Shown: positions 1-13,934, counted from the first letter of the stretch. The stretch is DNA of 64,000 nt from Omphiscola glabra (GCA_964017045.1 OZ024807.1:14658441-14722440), one strand, 5' to 3'. Notes: a model not told the origin generated them from the letters alone. Numbers and translations: made by a program.

Positions 1-124
1 TCACGTTCACATCAAAATCTGTCACGCTTTTTTCGGGCCACAAATTGTCAAAGATGGTCTTATCTCAAAAACCACTCTCACGATTGACATCCTAGTGTAA
101 ATATCGCAATCTGAAGATCTTTTT

Positions 125-228
125 TTCATCTGTTTCTCTCTCTCCCTCTCTCTGTCCCCCCTCTCTCTCCCCCCTCTCTCTCGCTCTCTCTATCCCCTCC
201 CTCTCTCTCTCTCTCTCCCTCTCTCTCT
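125..228. repeat. CT-rich microsatellite
   Basis: An imperfect (CT)n tract with C runs. The arginine/glutamate-rich ORF read on the other strand is a repeat translation. Confidence 0.9.
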
Positions 229-956
229 GTGTATGTGTCTTCCTGGTATGACCTTGACTCACACGAAAGCGTGACATTGTTTCTTTACAGGATGTATACA
301 CAGGGCTGTGGAGATCATTTTAAAGTCAAGAAAGCGTAATGTTAAAAAAAGTGTCGGAGACAGGAAGAAAGGTTTGTCTTCGTTGACTTTGGCTTACGAG
401 GCTGCTTGATGTCTCCGTGAATCATTCGAAGTTTAACCGTTACAATCACGACATTTTAACTAAGTAGTCAAACGAGCAGCAGTGACTAACAGCCCCCTTC
501 CCCCCGCCCCCACACCCGCGTCTATACTTTTATGAAAATAAAAATAAATAAACAAACAAACAAACCCACATAGCCCAAACCTATTACTCCCGGACTATTC
601 CTTTCCCCCGTGTCAAGGATACTGAAGGAAAAATCCCAAACCGACTTGAGCGTTCTGTCCAATTGTGGGTGTGGGTGTGTGTGTTTTTTGGGGGGGGGGG
701 GGAGGATGGGAGTAAGTTCAATCCGGGGTAAACACCTTTTATCAGCCGTTTCTATTCCGCACCCGAACATCAAATATCTTTTCTTGTCCTCGAAAACCAA
801 ACACAAACAAATGAAGGCTCCCTATCTTCTGTGCAATGATGTCCTAAACATAGATTATTTCTTCATCAACTCCGGAATAAGACTCCGCGCCATATACATG
901 ACTCGTTGACTCTGGGATTGCAAATTCGGGGTGGCGGTGATGTCAACAAAGAAATC
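229..956. other. No gene seen
   Basis: Unique-looking sequence with a G-run at about 690-703 and short chance ORFs only. Confidence 0.6.
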
Positions 957-1810
957 AGAAAGGACCAACAAGGGATATCAGCCAAGATCCACAAGTGATA
1001 TCAGATATGATCCAAAAGGGACATAAGCCAATCAGCCACACCTGACATCAGCCATGCTCCGCATGGGACACCAGCCAACACCACAAGGGACATCAGCCAT
1101 GAACCACAAAGGACATCAGACATGAACCACAAAGGACATCAGCCATGAACCACAAAGGACATCAGCCATGAACCACAAAGGACATCAGCCATGAACCACA
1201 AAGGACATCAGCCATGAACCACAATGGACATCAGCCATAAACCACAAAGGACATCAGCCATGAACCACAAAGGACATCAGCCATGAACCACAAAGGACAT
1301 CAGACATGAACCACAAAGGACATCAGCCATGAACCACAAAGGACATCAGCCATGAACCACAAAGGACATCAGCCATGAACCACAAAGGACATCAGCTATG
1401 AACAACAAAGGACATCAGCCATGAACCACAAAGGACATCAGCCATGAACCACAAAGGACATCAGCCATGAACAACAAAGGACATCAGCCATGAACCACAA
1501 AGGACATCAGCCATGAACCACAAAGGACATCAGTCATGACCCACAAGCGACACCAGCCATTATCCACTAGGGGACATCAGCCATGATCCACAAGGGATAT
1601 CAGCGATGATCCAAATGGGACATAAGCAAATCATCCACACGTGACATTAGCCAAGATCCACATGGGACACCAGCCAACACCACAAGCGACATCAGCCAAG
1701 ACCACAAGCGACATCAGCCATGAACCACAAGTGACATCAGCCATGAACCACAAGGGACATCAGCCATGACGCACAAGGGACATCAGCCATGACCCACATA
1801 CCATATCAGA
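957..1810. repeat. 23-bp minisatellite (ACAAAGGACATCAGCCATGA type)
   Basis: The core at about 1078-1545 has some 20 nearly identical 23-bp units. Degenerate and longer units flank it on both sides. Confidence 0.94.
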
Positions 1811-2119
1811 CTAGTTATACATCCTGAGCTAAAAAAGGGCACTTGTCAAACAGTACTTTGAGGGTACCAGGAAGTTGATTCCCGTGAATCAGATAGCGAT
1901 TTCCGCACTTATTTTTAGCATGATAATCACGTGTCCATTGCCATGGTGTGCTCAATCGTTTTAAAAAAATCAAATAAGCTCTCTTTACCAGAGCTAAAAG
2001 GTCTAGTTAGATTAGTGTCCCCTTCAAATATTCGATCATTTCCGGTCTGAGAATCTAACCAAATAGAGAAACGTATTCCGTCGATTGACTGTCGTTTACG
2101 TCGGACACGTAGCGAGTTG

Positions 2120-2345
2120 CGTCAATAGTCATAAAGTAGGACAGAGAGAGAGACACATGCGTCGTAAGTGGGACACAGATAGATATCATGCATCATAAGT
2201 GGGGCAAAGATAGATACATACGTCGTAAGTAGGACATTGATACATCCATCATAGGTGGAAAAAAAAGCTAGATGCATGCATCATAGGTGGGACAAAGCTA
2301 GTTACATGCATCATAGGTGGGACAAAGCTAGATACATGCAGGCAG
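2120..2345. repeat. 30-36 bp minisatellite (CATCATAGGTGGGACAAAGC type)
   Basis: About seven units are progressively more regular towards the right end, where the period is 30 bp. Confidence 0.85.
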
Positions 2346-2992
2346 AACAGGCGAGACCTGTCCGACCATCCGGTCAACTCAGTGAATAACAACATCGCTT
2401 CATTTACCAAAGACCGGGATAGAAATGCCAGTGCAGCCATTCTTACCTTTCTTCAACTAAATACCGCCAACACACTATCCGTCTGGACACTTGACGTGGT
2501 TCCACTATGCACGCGGGCAACTGCAAACACCAACCATTGCGGGGAATGTGGGTTGACTTGGACACGAGTAAAGACCTTCGGTACTTAAAAAAGTTCAACA
2601 AGCTTAAAATATATATATATATATTAAAGTAAAGAAGCCGTCAACATAAGCTGTCAAATGCGGCACTGTAAAAATAAACTAGAACTTTATAGAAACAGAG
2701 TACAGAAGAGAAGTGTTGCTTTGTTAAAAATGTTAACAAAGGGTTAATTGTGTTGGATGTTTCAGCAATCACTACGTCGTGGGTCTCGTGCCCTAAGGAT
2801 TAAATTATTCTCTTCCTCTCCGCCATTTCTTAACTGGCAGGTCAACACAAACCTGCACCTGTGCTCTGAACTTGACACGCGTGTCAGCCTACAAGAAAAT
2901 ACACAGCTAAAGATTTTAAAAAAATTAATTATCGGCCCTGCCGAGAGGGGATCTGCAAATTTAGTTTTACAGCTAATACCAATACGATGGAT

Positions 2993-3224
2993 CAGGGCTT
3001 CTCAACCTTTTCCCGGCGCCACATACCCCACCACGATTTCAAAAACATATTTTCCGCACCCCTATCTCGATTTCGACACATATTTCCCACCCCCTCACGA
3101 TAACACTATTCCTAATAGAGATGCACATGAACCAGATTTTTTTTCTGGGGTCTTCTCGTACCCGACAACATCGCCTTCTGCACCCCCCAGGGGGGTGTTT
3201 GGGCACCCCTGTTAAGAAGCCCGG
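2993..3224. mobile_element. Possible hAT-like MITE (CAGGGCTTCTCAACC...GTTAAGAAGCCC)
   Basis: The inverted ends CAGGGCTTCTCAAC and GTTAAGAAGCCC are visible. No target duplication was found and the right edge is uncertain. Confidence 0.45.
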
Positions 3225-3559
3225 CCATAGCTTCCAACGCGCTGGCGGATATAGTATTTACATAACTTGTGGGGAATTTCGTACCCTTAACTCCAGACTT
3301 GACTTCATAACTTCATTTGACATAATCATGTGTTTATTCAATGACTCACATCCTGCTCATGAATAAAAGGCTCCGTTGTCGTATCGCCGTGTACGCATAG
3401 TACATAATGTTACTCACCAACCTACACCAAGTGTTGGGGGGAAAAAAAACCTTACCAGGGCGGAGAAATCCGTTTCGCTGGTTTACTGCACGTTGTTTCA
3501 AGGTCAAGGACACTTGGTTATATGCACTGGAATGACTTTCATATAGTTTTCAAATAGAC

Positions 3560-3756
3560 CAGCGGTTCTCAAGCTGCGGGTCGCGACCCCTTTAGGGGTC
3601 AAACCATCCTTTCCCAGGGGTCGGCTAAGACCATCGGAAAACACACATACTCTACAGTTATGAAGTAACGACAAACAAAATTTTCTGGTTGGGGGTCTTC
3701 ACAACATGAGGATATGTATTAAGGGGTCGCGGCATTAAGAAGGTTGAGAACCACTG
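3560..3756. mobile_element. SPIN-like hAT MITE, copy 1
   Basis: It begins CAGCGGTTCTCAAGCTG and ends GGTTGAGAACCACTG, with the internal words GTCGCGACCCCTTT, GACCATCGGAAAACAC and GGGGTCGCGGCATTA. These match my memory of non-autonomous SPIN elements. The flanks AAATAGAC and GTTTAGAC agree at 5 of 8 positions. Confidence 0.85.
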
Positions 3757-4826
3757 GTTTAGACAGACCGGAAAATAGACAATAAATATTAACAGCCATC
3801 AGACGGACGTAAACAGAAAAATGTGTGTCACAGATGCAGTTGGAGCTAGGTTCAAATAAACAAAGACAGAAGCACCTCATGCATTTGTTTCGCGATTTTC
3901 GCGAATTCAAGGATTCGCGAGACTTTCCCTCGAACCAAACAAATTTGCATTAGCTGATTTTTTTTTTCTTTCACAGATCTGCAAAATTTGCGAAATCATC
4001 GAAAAATCTTTCAGTAGTGTTTATGTTTAACTTTTGAAATGTAAAATGGGTGACAACCATTAGGCGATACTGTGTACTGTTTTTTACGTCAAAAATTTTT
4101 GTTAATGGGTAAGCTAGTTTTTTAAATTGACTGGAAGTGCTCTGGGAGCATGATGGGTGCCTTTTTTAAGGGTTTAAGCTCTAGAAATAAGCGTTTGTTA
4201 GCATATTTTTAGTGACTCGCTCCAGACATTTGCGATTCCTCCTGATTTGCGACGGCTTCTGGAACCAAACCTCGCGAAAGTTCGATGCATTGCTGTACAA
4301 GAAGACTGACTTGGCTCAGTTTAGAACGTACTATCAATATTCGTCATTGCGTATGTTGTAAGTTGGGTGCAAAGATTTAAGTGACATCGGGGAGCACAGA
4401 TAAAGTTGATTCTATGTAGGCAATAGTTCCCCCCCCCCCCCCCCCCCATGGAAAGAATTGCCACACACGGCAGTCCAAAACTTTTTTTAAAAAAAGAACT
4501 CTTGAGTTATTAGGCGACATTGTTATGTGTTGTTCATTCCCGTCCAAGTATTATTGAACATTTTTTTTTTTGGTTGCGGGAGGGGTTAGGGGAAATGGTG
4601 CTTGTGATCTCGACCATATAAAAATGATAGGTACTAAAGTAATGTACAAATAGGGCGTGTGCTGCTTTGAAACACGAAAGAGACCATTTATGACGTCACG
4701 AAATAGGCCATTTATTACCCGAGACAAAAAAGAGAGAGAAAGAGAGAGATTTGCAACGCCCCACAACCGACTGAAATAAATAAATTAAAAAAATATATAT
4801 ACATATATATAGGGTAATTGAGACGG
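3757..4826. other. No gene seen
   Basis: AT-rich sequence with repeated TTCGCGA words at 3890-3930 and an 18-base C-run near 4430-4447. No coding signal. Confidence 0.6.
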
Positions 4827-4985
4827 AGAAAAGGAGAAAGAAAGGAAGTTAGAAAGAGACAGAGAGGGAGAAAGGAAGTTAGAAAGAGACAGTGGAGGAG
4901 AGAGGAAGTTAGAAAGAGACAGAGAGTGAGAAAGAAAGTTAGTATGAGGCAGAGAGGGAGAAGGGAAGTTAAAAAAGAGAGAGCG
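4827..4985. repeat. 30-bp purine-rich minisatellite
   Basis: About five units contain GGAAGTTAGAAAGAGACAG. Confidence 0.9.
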
Positions 4986-4989
4986 TGGC

Positions 4990-6245
4990 TGAAAGGAGAT
5001 ACAAACAGCGGTGTCAGATATGCTATTAATAACTTTCCAGGAACAGTAGAACCCGAGGCTATGAAAACAGTATGATGGGAGCCGTGCTTATTTGGCGAGG
5101 CAGAAAGACTCTGGGATGTAACCCACATACGAATAGTCCACTATTCGTCAGCGCTAACAGATCCGATCCCACTTCGGAGCCTGAGTTCATATAAAGATAA
5201 TAAGGCGCAAAGCGATTCATGGTTTCTCCACGGAACGTGTTGTTGAATGAACTGTAAACACATAGAGAACGTATGTCAACAAGACTGTTTACGAAGACAA
5301 GACGAAGACCTCTTGTCTCAACACCAACGCTGATACAGCGCTGTGGCCAACCCACCTGTGACCAACCCACGGTGACATGACATGCTAATCCATTCGTGCC
5401 GTCGAACGGGGGGGGGGGGGGGTACAATGGGACAGAATGTAATCCCCGACTGCACTTTCATAAGACTGGGGACAACAGTCTAAAGCTATGCCTTTGTGTC
5501 GGTAAAAGGAAAACGAATCGTTTTTTTTTTCAAGAAAGTGCGTAAGTGCAGCTCTGAAGAACATAACGTTTTCAAGACACTGGATTCATTGGTTATCGAA
5601 AAATAAAATATTAAAAAATACCACAAGTGGATTAGCTAGCATGCACAAGTCATATTCGCAACATGTCCAATACAGTCGTTTTCAACTACGCTGCTTTAAG
5701 GAACGTAAGTGGGCCGCTTTAATGGGCCTGTAGATAATGTCCTCTTGAAATATGTTGAATGAGCCTGAGAAGAAATATTTCTGAAGAGCCTCGTACTCAA
5801 ACTTCGATGGCTTTCATTTTGTAAACGTGCTCCTGGTGGTCTCGAAACGGCCTTTTTTATTGTGTAAATGTGTTGTCCAGTGATTGCGTTATTTTGCCAA
5901 TATTCATGTATATCTACATACTCAACAGAGACGGTTACAACTATACTCAACAGAGCAATAACTATTTAACTTATTTATATTTCAGTTCAAGATATTCGGA
6001 GGGGGGGGGGGGAGGGGGTGTCCAAAGGGCAGTCTGCAAGTGTCACTCTTGCTGCACACTGAAGAACCTTGGACAACAATGACGCTGTCACTGCATGCAC
6101 TCATGGGAGCACTTAGGACAGTAATCACATTGTCATTGTAAGCACTCACAGGAGTTTGCAGATGGCATAGTTGATAATAGGTTAAAGTGTATGTAACGTC
6201 AAACATAAGTTACAACGACGTACTCATTTTCTACAATAGTTTACG
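4990..6245. other. No gene seen
   Basis: The longest frames are low complexity or unrelated to known domains. There are G-runs at about 5408-5422 and 6000-6013. Confidence 0.6.
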
Positions 6246-6505
6246 TCTCTTGTGACAGACGTGTGTCCTGTGACAGACGTGTCTCTTGCGACGGACATTT
6301 CTCTTGTGACAGACGTGTCACTTGTGACAGACGTGTCTCTGACGTTTCTCTTGTGATAGACGTGTCACTTGTGACAGACTTGTCTCTTGTGACAGACGTG
6401 TCTCTTATGACAGACGTGTCACTTGTGACAGACGTGTCTCTGACGTTTCTCTTGTGATAGACGTGTCACTTGTGACAGATGTGTCACTTGTGACAGACGT
6501 GCCAG
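6246..6505. repeat. 18-bp minisatellite (CTTGTGACAGACGTGTCT)
   Basis: About 14 units, some shortened, with a longer duplicated block that includes CTCTGACGTTTCTCTTGTG. Confidence 0.92.
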
Positions 6506-8197
6506 TGAAAAACACCACTGGTCACTGAATAAGTCAAAGAAACTATAAACAGATATCTAGATTAATACTGTGTCTGATAAACAATGATTCGCGCCACACG
6601 CGCAAGGCATACCGTGTTTCTATAACGGCTCATTAACTCCAAACTAGATTCAAAACGTATAGATAGCAATACTAAAGGTTTCAAAGAAAACAATGTTAAG
6701 AAGTCCTCGTCGTGCCAGGTAAGTTTTCTATTTGAGCACATTCCCAAAAGCCTTTTTATTAAATTTTTCCTTAACAATTTCTCATACATTGAATACAAAA
6801 ATACGATGAAAATTTACCGAATGACCTATCAGAGCTAGATTATATCAGGCATAATTACTTAGAGCAACGACCACTTTTCGCATGACGTCATGAATAAATT
6901 ATCAGGATGAAGTGCAGAATATTGTTTTTTCGCCAGGCGTCAACGATCTCTAAACTGCTTCCGGTGGAACAAATCAGTCTTATCTCTTGGCTACCGGGTC
7001 AAATTGGGTCAAATGGGAAATATCTGGTGTTTGACAGGGGGGGTCTCAAGCTCCAAGTACCTAAAGGGCTACACGAGGACAATCTGATGGTCCTCATTAA
7101 CCCTCGCCTCTTCTTACAATATATGACATAAATAACTGACCTGGCATCAGCGTGTCGAATACGAGTTTCAGATTCCATCTCGAATACGTTGTGAAATATT
7201 AAGTTAACTCCCATGTTGTATAACTAAAGATGTTCAGGAGAAAGGGTTTTCTGTTGCGCCTGTAACTTCTTCCGTTTAATAGTCGCAATGAGCACGTTTA
7301 AAATTACATGTCGTCCTTTGGGCCGCAGTCGGGCACCGTGAGTGCAATATACCTCAGAGGGGGTCAACAATGAGGGGGTCAGCAATGTGGGGGTACAGCA
7401 ATGAGGGGTCGACAAAAAAAAAAAACCCACACACATGTGAACATGAAACAATTTGTAACAGTGCCAAAAAAATCACATTCAAACTCGGGCCCCGTCTAGG
7501 TCACCCACCTTTCCACGTGAAGGTAGACTGTGCCTTCAAACATGACATGTGAAGCTATGGTGATTTTTGCCACATAAGCCTTACCATGGAACAGTGGACT
7601 TTCGGAAATCATGCAGCGGATCCACACAAAAAAAACAAACAATAACAACCCAGATATTGTAAGCTTAAAAGCCTCTCAATTTCAATAATAGCCAGTGTAT
7701 TAATTTTCGCGTGTTAGAAACGACCAAGAACAATGCAGTTAAACTTAAACACAGTGAGGTACTTACTTAACTGTCCAACATCATTTATTAACAGAGCTTA
7801 GACGTGCACAAACGCTTGCGGGTTTTCGTCGACAGGTAGAAGGCAATTTATTGAACACCGAATACAATTTCCCCGAAAAAGGTCGACCTCTAGTATTGGT
7901 ATTTTCTTGAAAACTTGCTCACAGCGGCGGGGCCCCGGCCTTTTATATATGACCCAGGTTGGGTTAAATTTAAACACGGTCGAAAGGTTATTTCAATTTA
8001 GAAGCGTGATCAGACGCGCCCCCCCCCCAACCCCCCGAAAAAGCGATTTGTATTCACCGTATCGTGTATTGGTGTCGACAACCAATCAGAGTCAAGAGTT
8101 TAAAGCAAGGGGGCGGGCTGGGGGTTTTCTTTAATGAGCGACGAAACTTGGCGGGGGCAACCTCAACGTGTGGGCATTGAGAAGGGTTTCTCTACCG
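6506..8197. other. No gene seen
   Basis: Only short frames. A short imperfect GGGGGTCAACAATGAG repeat lies near 7356-7410. Confidence 0.6.
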
Positions 8198-8422
8198 CAG
8201 TGGTTCTCAACCTGTGGGTCACGACCCCTTTGGGGGTCGAACGACCTTTTCCCAGGGGTCGCCTAGGACCATCGGAATACACAAGATATACGTCAGGAAG
8301 GGTGTTCCAAATGGTTGGGCCAGTTATGAAGTAGCAACGAATATAACTTTGTGGCCGAGGGTCGCCACAACATGAGGAACTGTATTAAAGGGTCGCGGCA
8401 TTAGGAAGGTTGAGAACCACTG
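8198..8422. mobile_element. SPIN-like hAT MITE, copy 2
   Basis: The ends are CAGTGGTTCTCAACCTG and GTTGAGAACCACTG. Flanking 8-bp repeats CTCTACCG and CTGTACCG match at 7 of 8. Around 8292 it carries about 30 extra bases of unrelated sequence compared with copy 1. Confidence 0.88.
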
Positions 8423-9567
8423 CTGTACCGAGATCATGTGATCCCGACGTCCCGGGACACAGCATAATTTTTTTATTAAACAAAAGACTTTCCGACACTT
8501 TGAAATACAATTTTCAATTTTTTTAAATTTTATTTTTAACAATTTCAGCAAGTCGCAGATTGTCGCCATAAGTCGGCATCTGTAAAATCTCGTAAACCGC
8601 ATAGAATTTCTAAACTCGGTAGCTCTGGTACACGGGTTCTCAAGCGTTTTCAAGTCACTACCTACCACATCCATAAAGAAGCAAAGTTACCCGTGCCACG
8701 ATACATTGGACAAAAAGGCTTTAAATGGGGTCAATTCTTGGAAAGAAAAATGTGATAGGTGAATTATTTAATGGCGTGATTTCAATTGTAAATCAAACTT
8801 TAACACTAAGTAAAGTTTTACAAATGTTAAACAAATATTTAAAAAAAAAAATAATGTTAAAATCACTACTTCTCTTAGATTAGTCTATACCGTTTTAGGC
8901 GACAAATCCTACATAAATCCATTCGCAACCCCATTGGAGATCACCCCCCCCCCTTCCCCACTATGGGCTGAAAACCTGTGCTCTAGTAACTATATTAGTA
9001 AGACTATACTAAAACTTCAAGTGTCAAACCCATTTTATCATATACTTTATTTTAATGTTATGTTTTTCTTGCAAAAACTAACACAGTAAGGTAAGACACA
9101 TACAAATAAAGTTTCCTTTATCATCATTCCGAAGTATTGTTTTTGTATTCGAAAAGAATCTCTTGTTGTTTGCTTGTAAACATTTAGTGGCGGCTTCGAA
9201 TCTAGAATTAGCCACACGTAAAGGACGCAACACTGATAAAGTTTAATGTAACAAGCATATTATTAGCTACCGGTAGTTGTGCATTGCTAGGGAGGGATAA
9301 GCCATGGGAAATAAAAGCGACTAGTAGCAACCTCTCAACTAACCATAACATTGTTTTTTATTTTTGTATTCATTCATAGGAAATAATAGTTAAACAAATG
9401 GAGGGGAAAAAAATCTACTCATTTTATGTTTAAATCCGTTGATAATTTATTTATTTTTAATTATTTTAATATTATCCCGGGAAATGAGAAACCCCCTAGC
9501 CATGAGACAGACGACACCATTGGGAATCCCCATGTCTGTTAGCTGACACTAGGTGAATCCCTTACAG
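8423..9567. other. No gene seen
   Basis: AT-rich DNA without recognisable repeats or coding signal. Confidence 0.6.
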
Positions 9568-9755
9568 CAGCGTTTCCCAAACGTGCACATTTGGCGGACC
9601 GGTGGACATGATTCGAAAGTGACCCCAGGGACCGGTGCCAGATTTATTAATTTCATTTTACACTTATTTGACCAAAAATATTCATATTGTGCGGACCGGC
9701 AACGTAAGGCCCGCGAACAGGTGCCGGTACACGGACGACCATTTTGGGAACGTTG
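9568..9755. mobile_element. hAT-type MITE (CAGCGTTTCCCAAAC ends)
   Basis: The ends CAGCGTTTCCCAA and TTGGGAACGTTG enclose internal GCGGACCGG words on both arms. The flanks CCTTACAG and CCCTACTG match at 6 of 8. The mirror ORFs over it reflect its palindromic structure. Confidence 0.75.
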
Positions 9756-10029
9756 CCCTACTGTACTAATTATACGTGGAAACAATTAGGTTTAGAGATA
9801 AGAAGTCCGGGTGTCCGTGTCAAATTTCAGTGTAATATTAGCCAGCTGTTATTTCATTTATAATGGAGGCATTCTGAACAAGTTAATTTATAGCTGCGAA
9901 AACCGTTTTCTTTTTTAATAAATATTTATATTTTAACTAAAAGGAGTATTTTGAAGACTTTTCAACAGCAGATGCCTCACTACATTGCTTATGCATATAA
10001 CCAATGAAATTATCTGACTGTATAGCAGA

Positions 10030-10830
10030 CCGGGCATTTCCTGTATAAATATAGGTGCCCCCCCACTACTGCAAGCTGTGATCTTGTACTCCAAGAAAAC
10101 TTGCATCGCACACGGTGCTTCAACGGTGCAACATCGGACACCTGCCCCAGTAACCAGACACCAGCAGGGGGTGAATTCGTGTACTAGCCACATTCGTTAT
10201 ATTATATATTTTTTAAAATTATAATTGTTGTTCCCACATATGCCTCCAAGGAAAGTAGCCATTAGACACCATCTGAGATTTCAGCAGCGCATTCAGTACC
10301 AGGAAAACGCGCAAGAAGATTTTTTTTTTTTTACCGAACGTGCCAACTGGAGATGTGTCTCACCCTCCATTAGCTAGCAGAGTTCTTCGCTGGCTCGACC
10401 ACGTCAATAGAATATGCCAATCGGACTGTCAAAGAACCTGCTGTAGAGGTAGCTAAGATATACAGGCGGACTACCGACTGGGAAAACGTGTCAGCATTGA
10501 ATTGAAAGGACGAGTGCCAAAAAAAAGAAGACACGAGGTGGGGCCACCACCAGCCTGCTGTGAGACAAGACAAGTTGAGCAGACCGAAGATGTGCGCAAC
10601 GCCAACCCTTACTGAACAAAAGAGCATGCTGGGATATTAAAAGTAAAAAAAAACAACAGCCTTCGGGGTTCACTTCCGATACATTCGGCAGATTCCGTCC
10701 TTTCAGGATTGAACTCTCGTGCCACTCACGGAGAAGCAATATGGGAAGCTGAACAACACTGGCCCTCGGAGACGGGACGTAATCGACGATACAGAGCCGA
10801 TTTCAAATAGCTTGTGCCGTGCACTTAGAA
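10030..10830 (+). other. Unrecognised decayed element-like block
   Basis: A TATAAATA word at about 10042 is followed by a short frame starting MPPRKVAIRHHLRFQQRIQY at 10240, which stops near 10378. Further fragments follow (EQTEDVRNANPY; AIWEAEQHWPSE). Repeated charged fragments suggest a broken mobile element, possibly the N-terminal region of a Helitron-like protein, but this is a guess. Confidence 0.25.
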
Positions 10831-11544
10831 ATGTTGGTCCTTTCAACTAGACGTACAATTAAATTATACTGGTCCTGTAATCATTGCAAATTTTAATTTC
10901 TTTGCATTGATTAAATATCTTTATTAAAAAAACGGACACCGGTACCTTACACAAACATGTGGGATTTTGAAACTGTACTATCAACAACGTTACAGTTTCA
11001 TATCCATGTCATAATGGTTGTCGCCATCCATTGTGAATCATTAATTGTATATTTGAAAGTAACCTAATCGCTGCAAGTAGCAAAAAACCAAGCGGGTCAT
11101 GCCAAGATCGACTGCCGGTACATATCCGGCCTGTGGATATTACATTTAAAATTTAATACATTCAGGACGGGAACAAACTTTATTTGAATTCGGTAGACTT
11201 AAATTATTTTTTTTTAATCCATTAATATTTATTTAGAGCAGGATTCCTGAAATTTGCTCCCCAAAAGTCTCGTACCCCCTACAATAGTAAAAATTCCTTT
11301 TAACATTGGAGAAACAAAAATTCCAGGAGATCTGTAGAACATTTAAGTAGGATAGTTTTAAAAGAAATTTGAAAAATATATAAACATTTACTTTATAAAA
11401 TTAAAATACAATTAAATGACCCCTCTATTCTGACAATTACTTGGCAATCAACCACTGAAATGCCATCTCGTATTTCCTTGGGGTGCGAGCCCCCATGTCG
11501 CGAAGATCTCCTTTCGAGCATTTTTCTAGCCCATTGAAGTATCG

Positions 11545-11908
11545 CAGGGGTGGGCAAACTACGACCCGCAGGCAGCCAACGGCCCGTTAACTGATTTTAT
11601 GCGGACCTCGAAGGCATTTAGAAATTTCAAATAATTACTTCGTTTTTAAGCTATTTTGTTGACTTTTACAGAACTTCATGTACCGTTGTGAATGTTTTAA
11701 CATTTTTGAACAAATTTCTTTCAAATTTTCTTTCTTTTATTAAACAGACCTTGACTTTTGTCATGTAATGCTAAAATGCGAATTTACCTATTTTAATATA
11801 GAGAAATGTTTATCGACATGTAAAACTTGGACATAAATACATGCGGCCCACAAAATAGCTTTACAGTTGTCAATGTGTTTCTTCGCAAAAAAAGTTTGCC
11901 CACCCCTG
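11545..11908. mobile_element. hAT-type MITE (CAGGGGTGGGCAAACT...AGTTTGCCCACCCCTG)
   Basis: A 364-bp element with 16-bp inverted ends. The flanks AAGTATCG and ATGTATCG match at 7 of 8. Its interior is AT-rich with no coding capacity. Confidence 0.9.
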
Positions 11909-12367
11909 ATGTATCGTATATTGCCTCTGGTGTCTTATTACCGCCAACTTTTATCATTGCAAACGAACACATCTAGGGTTTCAGGAAGTATCAAATCGAT
12001 TGATATGTTAGTCTGACAATCAACGCATTGAACAGGACACACCAATGCCACGTGAATTACTTGACACGGACGTAAAACCAAAGAAATGTATGTTGTAGTC
12101 CACGGGACCAAAGCCGTGTTTTCTTTAGTTCGGACAGCGCGGCCATCTTTTGTTTTAAAATAACCTTCCGGCTCTCTGACCGAAAGTTTGCGCATGTCTA
12201 GTGAAGGCAGGTGATTGTGTGTGTGTGTGACATGGGAGGTGAGACTAGTTGGTATCACCATTAAAACAACATAATCTGACCGTTTAAAGAAAAGTAGGGC
12301 CGTTTCATTGTTTTGTCCCGGAAATAGGTTTTTAAAAAAGTATTTTAAAAAAGACATAAGAAAAAGG

Positions 12368-12570
12368 AATACCAACAGCAGAAATCTATCACAATACCAA
12401 CAGCAGAAATCTATCACAATACCAACAGCAGAAATCTATCACAATACCAACAGCAGAAATCTATCACAATACCAACACCAGAAATCTATCACAGCACCAA
12501 CAGCAGAAATCTATCACAATACCAACACCAGAAATCTATCACAATACCAACACCAGAAATCTATCACAAT
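12368..12570. repeat. 25-bp minisatellite (CCAACAGCAGAAATCTATCA type)
   Basis: Eight nearly perfect units alternate ACAGCAG and ACACCAG variants. Confidence 0.94.
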
Positions 12571-12839
12571 ATACTAACCAGTCTTGTGTTGTTTTCAGGG
12601 TAATTCATCATTAGAAATAGAACACAATTTTAAGATATAAAAAAAACAACATATATGCCAGGAGGAATTATTGACATTACGCTCAACCATTGAAGCTTTT
12701 TCTTTTCTTATGAAGCCGGGGAATGGAGTACTATAATAAGAACACCTGGGTTTAGAATAAGGATATTAAATGATAACCATTATTCCGGTTATCTGTTTTT
12801 AAATATGTAACCAGTGGTTTTTTAAATTTTTTTTTTAAA

Positions 12840-13262
12840 GATCTTCTTCTCTTCTTCTATGTTTTGAGGGCCCACGCTCAATGAATTGATCATTATGGCT
12901 CCTATGTTTCAGAGGGGTGCCTCTTCGCTGTCTAGGGGGGAGATTGACGAGTTTCTGTTTGATACTGGAGCAGTGGACCAGTCCATTTTTTATCTTGTAC
13001 AACATGGAGAGCCTAGATAGTCGTCGTCGTTCTTCCAAAGGTGACCACCCTAATGTTTCCAGCATGCTGCCAACACCGACTCCAACCTGTCGATGCTATT
13101 CTGGGTAAATGGGTCCCAGACTGAGGATGCGTACTCTAAAAGCGGCCGGACAAAGGCTTTATAGGCTTTTTCTTTCACGCTTGAGTTGCCGATCTTCAGA
13201 TTTCGCCTTAGGAACCCCAGGGTCTTGTTTGCCCGGCTGCACACGTTGTTAAAGATATGTAC
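12840..13262 (-). mobile_element. LINE relic: reverse transcriptase C-terminal region
   Basis: The minus strand encodes NKTLGFLRRNLK, KAFVRPLLEYASSVWDP and then, after a frameshift with lost sequence, MLETLGWSPLEERRR. These are typical of the C-terminal part of jockey/CR1-like non-LTR polymerases. It is truncated at both ends and inactive. Confidence 0.85.
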
Positions 13263-13934
13263 ACATACACATAAATATATATATATATATTTAAAATACA
13301 TAATTTAAAAATAGTTATGTAATAAAAAGAATTAAATAGGTATAAACATAAAGTATAGTATAACTTATATAGCATGCGGCTCGCTTCACGTGTCTAACCA
13401 TAACGGACGTTTCCAAAAAATAGGTTACTACCGCTCGGAATGCAACAATTGGTCGCTTTTTGTTTCCATGTGGGTACTCTGCATCGGTGCATAATGGTTT
13501 AATGTATGATCTTCACGTCATAGTCATATCCCACTACTTGATATCACGTTATTATACCTCTGGCTCCGATACGGTTGAGACGGTAGGCGTAGAGCACCCC
13601 TCACTCATTAGAGTGTAACCCGGGGAGCGGACGCCATTGATCAGAGCAATCATTGTGTATTCAACAATCAATGATTGTTCAAGAAGAATAAAGTATATCT
13701 ATATATATAAAGACAAGGCGAAGCTGCAGACAGTCCTCAAAATGTCTTGGTACGTCAAAGGGGCGGGGGTGGATGATAAGTTTTAATATCTACACACTAC
13801 ACACCTTCGGTGAAACACACAATGGCGCAGCTTTACATTTATCGCCCACCACCCACCCCCAACCGACAAATGTGCAAGTTTCACGTTTCCAATTTTCTTA
13901 AGTCGTTACCAGAAAAACACCAGAAACACTGCGT

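Noticed and set aside
9549..9789. Mirror ORFs on both strands
   Set aside because: They reflect the palindromic arms of a MITE.
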